Counted from the stretch's first letter, positions 24,812 through 33,779 are shown. The stretch: DNA of 64,000 nt from Microtetraspora sp. NBRC 16547 (GCF_030268965.1 NZ_BSSE01000014.1:99042-163041); one strand, 5' to 3'. The notes: generated from the sequence alone by a model not told the origin. Program-made: numbers and translations.

Positions 24812-24974
24812 CATCGGCCTGCCGGCTCAGCGCGTACGGATATTCGCCATCTCCGGGGTGGCCTACGACGACACCGCGCGTCCAGCCGGCTCGTGAAAGG
24901 TGACTCCGCCTACCTGACAGAGGGTGACAGGTATGACCGGCAGGCTCTCGGGTGTCCAGGCTTCACCGACTTCC

Positions 24975-25385
24975 ATGAGCGAGATGACCACGATGACCAC
25001 GCACGCGACCGGCACATTCGACATCACCGGCTGGGACGAGATGGCCACGGACCAGCGTGAGGGCGCGACGATCAGCCGGGTGCGCATCACCAAGACCTTC
25101 CAGGGCGACATCGAGGGGACCAGCACCACCGAGATCCTCACCGTCGCGACCGATGCGGGTCCCGCGGCGTACACCGGGATCGAGCATGTCGAGGGCACGC
25201 TGGGCGGACGCAAGGGCACCTTCGTCCTGCAACACAGCGCCGGCAGCGAGAACGACGTCCAGTGGATGCGCTGGCTGATCGTCCCCACCTCGGGCACCGG
25301 CGAACTCACCGGCCTGCGCGGCGAGGGCAGGATCGAAGTGGAGGACGGCAAGCACACCTTCGTCCTGGACTACGAGCTCGCCTGA
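24975..25385 (+). CDS. DUF3224 domain protein
   Basis: About 136 residues of beta-rich sequence: THATGTFDITGWDEMATDQR, ISRVRITKTFQGDIEGTSTT, YTGIEHVEGTLGGRKGTFVL, VQWMRWLIVPTSGTGELTGL and GEGRIEVEDGKHTFVLDYEL. This matches DUF3224, an allene-oxide-cyclase-like barrel of unknown activity common in actinomycetes. Several ATG codons (24975, 24984, 24993) are possible starts; none has a strong ribosome site. A lone gene. Confidence 0.8.
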   Translation: MSEMTTMTTHATGTFDITGWDEMATDQREGATISRVRITKTFQGDIEGTSTTEILTVATDAGPAAYTGIEHVEGTLGGRKGTFVLQHSAGSENDVQWMRWLIVPTSGTGELTGLRGEGRIEVEDGKHTFVLDYELA

Positions 25386-25513
25386 GCCACCGCGCCCCTG
25401 AGTCGGGGCTCAGAGTGTGGGGGAACGAAAACGTACGCTAAGCCCGTTCGCCCAGCTCAGTGATGCTGGTTGAACTGAGATCGCTGGGCCGTGTAGCTCA
25501 TCGCCCGCTCCTT

Positions 25514-26431
25514 TCAGTCGCCGGTACCTTCGCCGCGGTGCCGAGTGGCGAACGTTCCCCGGCCCTGCACGCTCTCGATCAGGCCTGCCTCCGGAGGGAG
25601 GGCTCGCGTGATCGTGATCAGCAGTGGTGAACGGACACCGAGGTGGGCGGCGGAGTCGGCGATGACCTCTGCCAGCCACCCGACCGCGTCACACGACCAC
25701 TCGGAGAGCGCCCCGCGCAGCACCACGCCGTGCAGGGGCGGACCGTTCCAGAAACCGTCATCGAACGGCGGAGGAAGGACGTCATCCCGGCCGGTGACAT
25801 CGTGAGACCCGTAAACGAAAACGTCCTGCTCTAGGTGACCGAGGCGGTCGGTGAGCCATCCCGCGACAGCGGGGATCGACGGGTCCCGGCCGCTGTTGAC
25901 GCCGACCTCCACTGGTGTCCTCGCCCCCGGGTCGCACTCGGCGAACCAATCGATTGTCAGCATCGACGGTACGGCCGCGTACGGCGGACGAGTGGAAGCG
26001 TCGAGACCCTGAACCGGTATGAGGATCTGTATCGCGGAGAGGTGCGGCGTGCCGGCCCGTGCCGTCGCGTCCATAGCGCACCGCAGGAACGGCTGCACGG
26101 GAAGCGGCCGGTCACCGGCCACCGCGCTTGCCTCCACCTGGAACCACGAGATCAGCCCCGCCCCGGGAGCGGCAAGGGGGTGGTTCCACCCGGCGTCGTT
26201 CATGCCCCACAGGCCGGAGGCGCCGAGCCTGTCGTCCCCTCCCACCACGGCTGCCTCGTCGAGCCAGCCCATGGCGAGCGACCGCTGGTAGAACAATTGG
26301 TAAGCGTCGTGCTCAGGATCGTGCCAGGGGTGCGGGACCAGCTTGCCGTAGAGGGCGGCGAACATGGTGCCCGCCGTCCGACGGTCCGCGGGCACCATGC
26401 CCGGCTGTGCTGTGACGTCGCGCTCCGGCAC
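25514..26431 (-). CDS. Hypothetical protein, about 305 residues
   Basis: No family recognised. The protein is soluble, without signal peptide or membrane segments, and rich in Trp and Pro, with regular stretches such as WHDPEHDAYQLFYQRSLAMG, GWNHPLAAPGAGLISWFQVE, SAIQILIPVQGL and AVGWLAEVIADSAAHLGVRS. Codon use is like that of neighbouring real genes, and the reading frame is far longer than expected by chance on the other strands. Alternative start at 26398 is possible. No operon partner. Confidence 0.6.
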   Translation of the reverse strand: MPERDVTAQPGMVPADRRTAGTMFAALYGKLVPHPWHDPEHDAYQLFYQRSLAMGWLDEAAVVGGDDRLGASGLWGMNDAGWNHPLAAPGAGLISWFQVEASAVAGDRPLPVQPFLRCAMDATARAGTPHLSAIQILIPVQGLDASTRPPYAAVPSMLTIDWFAECDPGARTPVEVGVNSGRDPSIPAVAGWLTDRLGHLEQDVFVYGSHDVTGRDDVLPPPFDDGFWNGPPLHGVVLRGALSEWSCDAVGWLAEVIADSAAHLGVRSPLLITITRALPPEAGLIESVQGRGTFATRHRGEGTGD

Positions 26432-26472
26432 GCTGTGTTCTCCCTTTGTCTCGCAGCTGCGACGTCCTCACA

Positions 26473-26642
26473 TTAGTTCACCCGGCAGTTGACGTCGGCC
26501 TGGTTCATCGGCTTCTCGGCGGTGTCGATCTCGCCGATCACGTCGACGTCCACGTGGTTACGCCACGACGTCAGCTGGGTGTCGTATGCCCCCTCGGCGG
26601 TCTGGGAGCTGGAGGTGACCGCGACCCGCAGGGAGCCCGGAT
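26473..26642 (-). pseudogene. Gene remnant, C-terminal about 55 codons, family unknown
   Basis: The minus strand reads PGSLRVAVTSSSQTAEGAYD, TQLTSWRNHVDVDVIGEIDT, AEKPMNQADVNCRVN and a TAA stop, with good codon bias but no start before the frame closes upstream. It looks like the end of an exported or enzyme protein whose 5' part was lost. I cannot name the family. Confidence 0.35.
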
Positions 26643-26763
26643 GGGATCTTCGGGGCCCGTTTGTGCAGGGCAGGCCGGACGGCCGGTTCGTGTACCTGTC
26701 GTGGGGCGCGGTCGATGACGCCGGCGGGCAAAGCTGTGTTCACTTTCGCGTTGCGCGGGGTCG

Positions 26764-27030
26764 GTGGCGGCGGCGCGGCGTTGCAGGCCCCGCAGGACGT
26801 CGCGGGGGTGCCACCGGGATACGGCGGAAACGGGCCGCGTCCGCCGTATTCCGGTCGCACCCCTCCTGTACGAGCAGCTCACCGGCGAGCCGACCCGCAC
26901 CGGGGACATCGGCCAGCTCGCCGGGATCTCTGCGACCGCCGTCTCCACCGGGCTCCGCACGCTCGCCGAGCACGGCTTGGCCGAGCGCCAGCCAGGCGGG
27001 TGGGTGCGAGGGTCGGCCGGCCCCATTTGA
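26764..27030 (+). pseudogene. Winged-helix DNA-binding fragment
   Basis: The last 55 codons of this frame read PVAPLLYEQLTGEPTRTGDI, GQLAGISATAVSTGLRTLAE, HGLAERQPGGWVRG, a typical winged helix with recognition helix SATAVSTGLRTL, and then stop. The codons before it (26764-26850) are Arg-rich and unconvincing, and the fragment ends soon after the wing. It resembles DNA-binding proteins of actinomycete mobile elements and is probably a remnant. Confidence 0.45.
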
Positions 27031-27051
27031 TCGCCCCCACCGTGCTGGCCC

Positions 27052-27174
27052 ACGCTGCGCAGCCTGGTCGCCGACGGCGTCAGCGTCACCGAGGCCGCCC
27101 GCACATTGAAGATCGGCCGCTCCACCGCCCACGAGGCCCTGGCGGACGCGCATACCTCGGAGTCCACACCGTAA
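27052..27174 (+). pseudogene. Hin-type helix-turn-helix fragment
   Basis: In a different frame from the preceding fragment, the plus strand reads TLRSLVADGVSVTEAARTLK, IGRSTAHEALADAHTSESTP and stop. VSVTEAARTLKIGRSTAHEA has the pattern of the C-terminal helix-turn-helix of serine recombinases and related DNA-binding proteins. There is no start; together with the winged-helix fragment it indicates a destroyed mobile-element region. Confidence 0.4.
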
Positions 27175-27391
27175 GCGAACCGATACCTTCACTCATAGGG
27201 GGCTGAATCATCGCAGGCGAAATCCGACCAAAATTTCCCCAGGACTACAGCAACCCCTTGGACTTCGGCTGCACCGGAGCACGCCGGATCTTGGCTCAAT
27301 TAGACAGGCAGGAATTGGATCTCCCGACGGAGCCACTTCGTCGTCCAGGGTCATGCCGCTCAGATCGATCCACCGCTAGGAGCCCGTAACG

Positions 27392-27886
27392 ATGTCTTAT
27401 CCGCCGCCGCGATACTTGAAGGATCACGGGATCGCCAGCGCAACCTTCCGGTCGGCCGACGCACCACCCGACCTCACGATCGGAGTCAAGTCCCGGGTCG
27501 GCTATCTGGCCACTGGGGCCAGCACGGATGGCCAATTCGGTCTCTACCGCTGGGACATGGCCGCGATCCCAAACGGCCCCGGCGCCCATTTTCACAGGAC
27601 CATTTCCGAGTCGTTCTTCGTCCTGGAGGGCACCGTCTCGCTGTACAACGGCGAGCGATGGCTGGACGCGACACCGGGCGACTTCCTGTACGTGCCGCCG
27701 GGCGGGATCCACGCTTTCAGTAACAATTCCGATGCACCTGCTTCCATGCTGGTGCTGTTCACGCCGGGTGCACCCCGGGAGGCGTACTTCCAGGAACTCG
27801 CCGAAATCGTCGCTTCCGGCCGCCAGCTCACCGAGGAGGAATGGACTGAGCTGTATGCCAAGCACGACCAGTACGTCGCATCGTGA
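27392..27886 (+). CDS. Cupin-domain protein
   Basis: 164 residues. Cupin motif 1 is seen in GAHFHRTISESFFVLEGTVS (His-x-His ... Glu) and motif 2 in PGDFLYVPPGGIHAFSNNSD, so a metal-binding barrel is expected. It shares its C-terminal TPGAPREAYFQELA with the cupin at 7366-7839. CTAGGAG precedes ATG 27392. The adjacent element at 27993 carries a regulator of the same DUF5937 type that neighbours the first cupin, which suggests that cupin plus regulator is a recurring pair. Confidence 0.82.
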   Translation: MSYPPPRYLKDHGIASATFRSADAPPDLTIGVKSRVGYLATGASTDGQFGLYRWDMAAIPNGPGAHFHRTISESFFVLEGTVSLYNGERWLDATPGDFLYVPPGGIHAFSNNSDAPASMLVLFTPGAPREAYFQELAEIVASGRQLTEEEWTELYAKHDQYVAS

Positions 27887-28025
27887 ATCACGCTTGAGCA
27901 AGGGCCTGGTAGGTGGGGTGCTTGGGTCCACCGCGGGTGAAGCGCCGCAGCACCTGTTCGGCCTCGGCGGTGGCCGGGCCCGCCGAAGCCTAAGTGGTCG
28001 GCGTTCGAAGTCCTTCGGGGGTTGA

Positions 28026-28338
28026 TCAGGCTGCCAGGGCGATGGAGGATTCTTGGTGTCGGTCGGCGGATGTGTGTCGGTCGAGCCGGGCCAGCAGATC
28101 GTCCAGGTCGGAGGTGGTGAACCTCCATTGGAACGGCTGTGCGCACGGTGTCCACGTGCACGCCCACCTCGGCCGCGATCCGGGCGTTGGACCTGCCCCG
28201 GACCGCCAGGAGCACGATCCGTGACCGGACCCTGGACTGGTGCGGAGTCTTGTGACCGTAGGCCGCCTTCTTCAACCGCTGCCGCTCGGCGGCAGTGAGG
28301 ACGATGAGCCGGGCGGCAGGAACAGGCAAGGCAAACAA
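28026..28338 (-). pseudogene. IS630-family transposase remnant with internal deletion
   Basis: The N-terminal part reads LIVLTAAERQRLKKAAYGHK, then RSRIVLLAVRGRSNARIAAE and VGVHVDTVRT, the helix-turn-helix region of IS630 transposases. After VRT the frame shifts; the next in-register match is QWRFTTSDLDDLLARLDRHT near the usual C-terminus, ending at TGA 28028-28026. The DDE catalytic core is missing, so it is inactive. The stop overlaps the 33-bp terminal repeat. Confidence 0.7.
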
Positions 28339-28376
28339 GCCGATCAGCAGAAGTGGATCACGATGCCATGGGGGTC

Positions 28377-29288
28377 TTACTCAGGCCGTCCCGTGGTGGA
28401 GGGGTCCAGCGCGGCGAGTTCTTCCTGCGACAGGCGCAGAGAGCCGGCAGCGACGTTCTGGGCGAGGTGGTCGAGATCACCGGTGCCGGGGATGGCCAGG
28501 ACGTGGGAGCCCTGGTGCAGCGTCCAGGCCAGCCGGATCTGGGCCGCGCTCACGCCGTGGGCGCGGGCGATCGCGTGCACTTCCCGGCTGTGGTCGGTGA
28601 TCGCGCCAGCGGTGCGTCCGGTGCCGGCGATCGCGTAGAACGGCACGAACGCGATGTGCTGCTCGCCGCAGTGGTCCAGGAGCTCCTGCTGCTCGGGTGA
28701 TGCGCCGAGGCCGTACATGTTCTGGACGCAGACCACCGGGGCGATGGCCTGGGCCTCGGCCAGGTGGTGGGGGCGGATGTTGGACAGGCCCAGGTGACGG
28801 ATGAGTCCGGCGGTGCGCAGTTCGGCGAGTGCGCCGAAGCGTTCGGCGATGGAGTCGGTGCCGACGATGCGCAGGTTCACCACGTCGAGGTGGTCGCGGC
28901 CGAGTTGGCGCAGGTTCTCCTCGACCTGGCCGCGCAGTTGCCCGGGGGCGGCGTGCGGCAGCCACCGGCCCGAGGGGTCGCGGCCCGGTCCGACCTTGGT
29001 GGTGATGACCAGGTCGTGCGGGTAGGGGGCCAGTGCCCGGTTGATCAGTTCGTTGGCCGAGCGCAGGGGCGAGAAGTAGAACGCGGCGGTGTCAATGTGG
29101 TTCACGCCCAGGTCGAGCGCGCGGCGCAGCACGCTGATCGCCTGGTCGCGGTCGCGTGGGAGGGCGTCGGCTGCGAAGGCTTCGCCGTGCTGGGTCAGGC
29201 GCATCGCGCCGAAGCCGATCCGGTTGACGGTGCGGTCGCCGAGCGTCCAGGTGCCGGACGCCGCTGCGGTGGTCGTCTGTGAGGTCAT
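28377..29288 (-). CDS. Aldo/keto reductase
   Basis: 303 residues. AKR barrel motifs: NRIGFGAMRLTQHG, LGVNHIDTAAFYFSPLRSAN (Asp and Tyr of the tetrad), LVITTKVGPG (Lys), and the C-terminal cofactor segment VLAIPGTGDLDHLAQNVAAG. The strand that usually carries the fourth residue, His, reads LDVVNLRIVG, with Asn in its place, a form I know from an AKR subfamily common in actinomycetes. It reduces carbonyls with NADPH. ATG 29288 is supported by the family N-terminus. Divergent from the ArsR-like regulator at 29356 and probably controlled by it. Confidence 0.88.
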   Translation of the reverse strand: MTSQTTTAAASGTWTLGDRTVNRIGFGAMRLTQHGEAFAADALPRDRDQAISVLRRALDLGVNHIDTAAFYFSPLRSANELINRALAPYPHDLVITTKVGPGRDPSGRWLPHAAPGQLRGQVEENLRQLGRDHLDVVNLRIVGTDSIAERFGALAELRTAGLIRHLGLSNIRPHHLAEAQAIAPVVCVQNMYGLGASPEQQELLDHCGEQHIAFVPFYAIAGTGRTAGAITDHSREVHAIARAHGVSAAQIRLAWTLHQGSHVLAIPGTGDLDHLAQNVAAGSLRLSQEELAALDPSTTGRPE

Positions 29289-29326
29289 GGCGCGATGATG
29301 TGCGCACGATAGGGTGTCCTGCCATT

Positions 29327-29346
29327 GATTAAGACATGCTTGAATC
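29327..29346. promoter_or_regulatory. Possible operator between reductase and regulator
   Basis: GATTAAG (29327-29333) and CTTGAATC (29339-29346) form an inverted repeat with one bulged base around ACATG, in the 67-base gap between divergent starts. This AT-rich site is a plausible binding site for the regulator at 29356. Confidence 0.35.
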
Positions 29347-29355
29347 GAATGGGGA

Positions 29356-30357
29356 GTGGTCGTCCTGGCAGAGCTGGCGTTCTCGGCGGGAGATCTGGCG
29401 CGGGTGCGGTTCGCGGTCTCGCCGATGTGGGAGGTCGCGCCCAGCTTCCGACTGCTGAGGGCGGGCATCGCGCATCCGATCCACCGGCCCTGGGTCGAGC
29501 AGGTGCGGCCGCGTCTGGTGGCCGCCGGGCTGGACCGGGGCTGGCTGGCCGAGCTGATCCCGATCCCGTCTATCGGCTATGTCCCCGACTTCCTCAACCC
29601 CGCCCCCGCCGGACCGACCCCCGCACCGGGAGAGGAGTGGGACGCGATCCGGGCCTCCCTTGCCGAGCGGGTCCGCCAGGACCTCGACCACCTGGCCCGC
29701 CATCAGGGAACCCTCGGCCCCCGACTGCGCACCCTGCACGCCGACCCGCCCGGTCGCCTAGCCAAGGTCATTGAAGAGATCGAAACCTACTGGGAGTTGG
29801 CGCTCGCCCCCTACTGGGCGCGCATCCGGGCAGTTCTGGACGCGGACATCCTCTACCGCGCCCGCCTGGCCGCCGAGCACGGCGCGGGCCGCCTCCTCAA
29901 CGACCTGCACACATCCGTGAGCTGGGACGACAACGCGCTGCGGATGACCGGACGAAAGCAGCCGCTGACCCGCACGACGGCGGGCCCGGGACTGCTACTG
30001 ATCCCCTCGGTTTTCACCGGACCAGGACTGCGCACCCGAACGACGCCCCCGGGTCCACCGCAGCTCGCCTACCCGGCGCGCGGTACCGGCTCGCTCTGGC
30101 AGGCCCGGCCCGCTCCCCGGACCGATACTCTCTCCGCCGTACTCGGCCGCTCGCGGGCCCTACTTCTGGCCGAACTGGAGACCCCGGCCTCCACCACCCA
30201 GTTGGCCCACCGCACCGGACTCTCCCCGGCCGGGGTATCCCAATACCTCACCGCGCTACGCAAAGCCGGCCTGGTCAGCGCTCACCGCGTCGGCCGCTCC
30301 GTCCTCTACGCCCGCACCACCGCAGCCGAAACCCTCCTTCAACCCGCCTCCACCTGA
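29356..30357 (+). CDS. ArsR-family winged-helix regulator with DUF5937-like N-terminal domain
   Basis: 333 residues. The N-terminal domain is the same family as at 7906 (FSAGDLARVRFAVSPMWEVA), with PSIGYVPDFLNPAPAG; the C-terminus is an ArsR winged helix (GRSRALLLAELETPASTTQL, AHRTGLSPAGVSQYLTALRK). GTG 29356 follows GGGGA directly, as in the paralogue, so translation may be leaderless. It probably represses the divergent aldo/keto reductase. Both lie within the segment bounded by inverted repeats, so they may have arrived together. Confidence 0.82.
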   Translation: MVVLAELAFSAGDLARVRFAVSPMWEVAPSFRLLRAGIAHPIHRPWVEQVRPRLVAAGLDRGWLAELIPIPSIGYVPDFLNPAPAGPTPAPGEEWDAIRASLAERVRQDLDHLARHQGTLGPRLRTLHADPPGRLAKVIEEIETYWELALAPYWARIRAVLDADILYRARLAAEHGAGRLLNDLHTSVSWDDNALRMTGRKQPLTRTTAGPGLLLIPSVFTGPGLRTRTTPPGPPQLAYPARGTGSLWQARPAPRTDTLSAVLGRSRALLLAELETPASTTQLAHRTGLSPAGVSQYLTALRKAGLVSAHRVGRSVLYARTTAAETLLQPAST

Positions 30358-30559
30358 CCTCACGTCAACCCCCGAAGGACTTCGAACGCCGACCACTAAG
30401 CCACTTCGGTAGTAACCAGGGGCTGAGTGGCGCCCACATGGATCGGGACGCGAGCCCCGCCCGAACTGGAACTTCGCGAGCTTCGCCGACCCCGGCACCT
30501 CGAACAACCACGCCCTTGCGGCCGTCGCCGGACGCGAGGGCCAGGAGCGGGGTGGGGAG

Positions 30560-31870
30560 TCAACGCCGGGGGAGCAGCCGCCCTCCCTTCGTGAGGGAGT
30601 AGGTCCGGCCCGCCAGGGGGCCGTTGGCGGGGAGGCGGGGGTCGTAGTGGACGTCGTTCCCGTTTCCCGTGATGTTCTCGACGGCCCCGCCTTTGACCGC
30701 CGCACCGGTGAGCTCGGTGAGCGTGGAATCGTCGGTCACGTTCCATCCGCTGGAGCGGCCGAGCGCGAGTGCAGCCCTGGAGATCCGCCCGGTGAGCCTC
30801 GCGCGGGCGCGCAGTTCGACCGACGCCACGCTGGTCTTGTCGGTGACGACGTCGCCGGTGAGACCGGTGCCCTCCACCACGAGGGTCGCCCGCCCGAGCC
30901 GGGTGGCGTCGAGCAGCCGCCCGGTGTTCTGGACCCGGGCGCCCCTCTTCACGGTGATCGTCGCCGTCGTGCCGGTCACCAGGAACGTCGCGCCGTTGTC
31001 GGCCACCAGCCTCCCGCCGTCCACGGTCAGCAGGCCCGGCCCCTGGTGCCGGCCGCCGAGCCGGTACAGCCGGGCGCCGATCGCGCCCCGTACGAGACAG
31101 TCCTTCATGGAGATCGAGCTCGCCCCGTCGACCACGACTCCCTCACCCTGCGTGGCAACGAGGCGAGCCCCGGTGCACGTGACGGTGCCCATGCTGTACG
31201 CGCCCGGGGACAGGCGGCCGGACGTGGACAGCTCGCCGCCTATCACGGTGACGACCCCGCCCCCTCGGGCGGCCGTCACCGCGGCGGAGTGGGCGCCCGA
31301 TGTCGTGACCTTCACCCTCGCGAGGGTGGCTTTCGCCCTGTCCGCCGCCACCGCGCCGTGCGAATTGTCGCCGGACGTCTCGATCGTGCCCCCGGTCATC
31401 GAGACCGAGGAGGTCTCACCGTAGGCGAAGAGGCCGCTCGCGCCCTGGCCGTCGGTCGTCACCGAGCCGCCCTTGATGACGACGGCCCCGGCCGACTGGG
31501 CCAGGACCGCGGCGTTGACGCCGAAGAAGCCGCTCTCGCTGTTCGACGGGGAGTCGCCGCTCTTGTCGATCTGCGGATTGCTCATGGTGAGCTTGCCCGA
31601 GTTGGAGACGAGGATCGCGGACTGGTTGACGCCGTCGGCCGCGTAACTGCTGTCCGACCTGGTCACCGCCACCCGGTCGACGGTGAATTTCCCCGTGGCC
31701 GTGTACTGGCGCGGCGTCATCGGCGGACGCGGCGAGGACACAAATACGGACGGGGATCCCGACGGGGTGGGGGCGGCGACCGGCGGCCTGCCGTCGCCGC
31801 CCGAGGTGGCCTGGCAGCCGGCCGCCATGAGCGACACGGCCACCACGCGAGCCATGACCACCCGTCCCAC
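30560..31870 (-). CDS. Lipoprotein with beta-helix-like repeats
   Basis: 436 residues. Lipoprotein signal: hydrophobic MARVVAVSLMAAGC with the lipid-accepting Cys at 19, then a Pro/Ser linker. The remaining 360 residues are Gly/Ser/Thr/Val-rich repeats of about 22-25 residues such as AGAVVIKGGSVTTDGQGASG, SSVSMTGGTIETSGDNSHGA and GGVVTVIGGELSTSGRLSPG, the pattern of a right-handed parallel beta-helix as in pectate-lyase-like or adhesin-like surface proteins. No catalytic residues can be recognised. GTG 31870 follows GGGGGAGGG. It should be anchored on the outer face of the cell membrane. A lone gene. Confidence 0.7.
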   Translation of the reverse strand: MGRVVMARVVAVSLMAAGCQATSGGDGRPPVAAPTPSGSPSVFVSSPRPPMTPRQYTATGKFTVDRVAVTRSDSSYAADGVNQSAILVSNSGKLTMSNPQIDKSGDSPSNSESGFFGVNAAVLAQSAGAVVIKGGSVTTDGQGASGLFAYGETSSVSMTGGTIETSGDNSHGAVAADRAKATLARVKVTTSGAHSAAVTAARGGGVVTVIGGELSTSGRLSPGAYSMGTVTCTGARLVATQGEGVVVDGASSISMKDCLVRGAIGARLYRLGGRHQGPGLLTVDGGRLVADNGATFLVTGTTATITVKRGARVQNTGRLLDATRLGRATLVVEGTGLTGDVVTDKTSVASVELRARARLTGRISRAALALGRSSGWNVTDDSTLTELTGAAVKGGAVENITGNGNDVHYDPRLPANGPLAGRTYSLTKGGRLLPRR

Positions 31871-31968
31871 GGTCCCTCCCCCTCTCAGGGGGGTTACTGT
31901 CCGTAATCATCTGTGGCCATGCGCCCGCCGCCCATCGATGATGGGGGATAACCGACTTCTGCCGGAAG

Positions 31969-32150
31969 ATGCCTCACCAGCCGTTCCTCACAGCCACGTC
32001 AGGCGACCAGCAGTTCGGCGCCGCCTTCGCAACGGAGGGGGACTTCTGGGCGGCCACCGTCCGGCAGCGGGTGGACAACCTGGAAGCCGCGCTGCCCTTC
32101 TACGAGAAGCTGACCGGCCAGAACGCCTCCCGGGACGCCGTTGACCGGAT
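31969..32150 (+). pseudogene. VOC-domain fragment
   Basis: The frame gives QFGAAFATEGDFWAATVRQR and VDNLEAALPFYEKLTGQNAS, then unrelated residues. DNLEAALPFYEKLTG is a typical first helix of VOC proteins. Without a ribosome site and with the rest of the domain missing, it is a fragment. The frame happens to stay open into the isochorismatase gene, but that gene has its own ribosome site and start. Confidence 0.35.
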
Positions 32151-32214
32151 CGTTCCGGTACGGGGCCAGATCGGGCCTGCCAGTCCGGCGTCGGCGCTGG
32201 TCAGAATAGGGGGC

Positions 32215-32766
32215 ATGAACCGAGCGCTGATCGTGATCGATGTCCAGGAGTCCTTCCGTGCCCGCCCGATCTGGGCGCAGATCGCCAACCCGGAGATCGC
32301 GGAGCCGGTCAACCGGCTGGTCCGCCTCGCCCGCGCCAACGGCGACCTGGTGGTCTGGGTGCTGCATGTGGAGCCTGGCAGCGGGGACGTGTTCGACCCG
32401 GACCTGGGGCACGTGCGCCTGCTCGACGCGCTGGAGCAGCCGAAGCCCGGCGAGCCGGTACTGTACAAGACTTCTCACAACGCCTTCACCACCACCAACC
32501 TGCAACAGCTGCTGACCGAGGCGGGCGTACGTGAGCTGCTGGTCTGCGGGATCCGCACGGAGCAGTGCGTGGAGACCACCACCCGCGTAGGCAGCGACCT
32601 CGGCTACCGGATGGTCTTCGTCACCGACGCCACCACGACGAATCCGATCGGTGAGCTCGGCGCCGCCACGATCATCGAGCGTACGGAGGCGGTCCTCCGC
32701 GACCGGTTCGCCCGGATCGCCACGGTGGCCGAGCTGGAGGCAGAGCAGGGAGCGTCCGCGGCGTGA
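32215..32766 (+). CDS. Isochorismatase-family cysteine hydrolase
   Basis: 183 residues. The Asp-Lys-Cys catalytic triad is visible: ALIVIDVQESF, LYKTSHNAFTTTNL and CGIRTEQCVETTTR, with the cis-peptide region and a final KIATV-like tail (RIATVAELEAE). Family members hydrolyse isochorismate, nicotinamide and other amides. ATG 32215 follows AATAGGGGGC. Its stop overlaps the GTG of the GlxA-type regulator (GTGA), so the two are translationally coupled; the regulator probably controls this hydrolase, a common pairing. Confidence 0.88.
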   Translation: MNRALIVIDVQESFRARPIWAQIANPEIAEPVNRLVRLARANGDLVVWVLHVEPGSGDVFDPDLGHVRLLDALEQPKPGEPVLYKTSHNAFTTTNLQQLLTEAGVRELLVCGIRTEQCVETTTRVGSDLGYRMVFVTDATTTNPIGELGAATIIERTEAVLRDRFARIATVAELEAEQGASAA

Positions 32767-33677
32767 GCCAGGTCGTCTTCGTCCTGCTGCCCGGAGTCCA
32801 CCTGCTCGACCTGGCCGGACCGGCCCAGGTCTTCAGTACGGCGGCGGACTTCGGGCAGCCCTACCGGCTCAGCTACGTCGCCGAGCGGGAGCAGGTGTGC
32901 AGCGCCCAGGGCTTGCCGCTGGCCGCGCACACCCGGTGGCCGGAGCTGGGCCCCGACGATCTGGTCGTGGTGCCGGGCTGGCGGGCGCCCACACTGCGTG
33001 GCGGGCCGGAGCTTGGTCCGGCCACGCTGGAACGGCTGCGCGCGCACCACGCCGCCGGGGGCACCGTCGCCAGCGTCTGCGCAGGAGCTGAGGCGCTGGG
33101 CCAGGCGGGGCTGCTGGACGGGCGCCGGTGCACCACGCACCACCACCTCCAGGACGAGCTGGCGGCCCGCCATCCCCGGGCGATCGTGGCCCGGGACGTG
33201 CTGTTCACCACCGACGACCGGGTGGTGACCTCGGCGGGCATCGCCAGCGGCATCGACCTGGCGCTGCACCTGCTGGCCGTCCGGCACGGGCCGGCGCTCG
33301 CCGCCCAGGTGGCGCGGGACATGGTCGTCTACGCCCGGCGCAACGGCCACGAGCCGCAAGCCAGTGCCATGCTGCGGCACCGCTCCCACCTGGACGACAC
33401 CGTCCACCGCGTCCAGGACCTCATCGACGCCCGATTCGCCGAACCACTCTCGCTCGCATACCTGGCCGCTCACGTGGGCGTGAGCGAACGCACCCTGACC
33501 CGGCTGTTCAGCCACGCCACCGGCGGGCTCACCCCGCTGCGTTACCAGCAGACGCTCCGACTGGAACGCGCCGAGCACCTGGTCAGCCACGGCACGACAG
33601 TGGAGACCGCAGCCCGCGAGGTGGGCTTCGAGGATGCCCGGATGCTGCGCCGCCTCCGGGCCCGAGCCCCTTCCTGA
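32763..33677 (+). CDS. GlxA-family AraC regulator (DJ-1/PfpI domain + AraC domain)
   Basis: 304 residues. The first 175 form a DJ-1/PfpI-like sensor: FVLLPGVHLLDLAGPAQVFS and the nucleophile-elbow region GGTVASVCAGAEALGQAGLL. The C-terminal 100 hold two AraC helix-turn-helices: LSLAYLAAHVGVSERTLTRL and TVETAAREVGFEDARMLRRL. The second helix-turn-helix is slightly degenerate at its end, and the last residues (RARAPS) are short of the usual tail. GTG 32763 overlaps the isochorismatase stop. Confidence 0.87.
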   Translation: MSQVVFVLLPGVHLLDLAGPAQVFSTAADFGQPYRLSYVAEREQVCSAQGLPLAAHTRWPELGPDDLVVVPGWRAPTLRGGPELGPATLERLRAHHAAGGTVASVCAGAEALGQAGLLDGRRCTTHHHLQDELAARHPRAIVARDVLFTTDDRVVTSAGIASGIDLALHLLAVRHGPALAAQVARDMVVYARRNGHEPQASAMLRHRSHLDDTVHRVQDLIDARFAEPLSLAYLAAHVGVSERTLTRLFSHATGGLTPLRYQQTLRLERAEHLVSHGTTVETAAREVGFEDARMLRRLRARAPS

Positions 33678-33779
33678 CTGCGGCCGCGAAGTCCCGAGTG
33701 GCAAGATGGAACAGGTGTGAGAGTGCTCCGGTGCCGTGTCATGGGCAGGCAGGCGGCCGCGAGAAAACCCGTCCCGGGG

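Larger units (their letters stand above)
27993..30397. mobile_element. 2.4-kb segment bounded by 33-bp perfect inverted repeats
   Basis: 27993-28025 (starting AGTGGTCGGCGTTCGAAGTC) is repeated exactly, inverted, at 30365-30397. The left copy begins two bases before the stop of an IS630-type transposase remnant, so it is a genuine IS end. Between the repeats lie the transposase remnant, an aldo/keto reductase and its divergent regulator. TAA stands on the outer side of both ends (27991-27993 and 30397-30399), compatible with TA-targeted IS630 insertion. Either it was a mobile unit with cargo, or two IS copies once flanked the pair. Confidence 0.5.

Noticed and set aside
30430..30540. Plus-strand stretch NWNFASFADPGTSNNHALAA as a possible secreted-protein remnant
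   Set aside because: Too short, no start or stop of its own and no family recognised.
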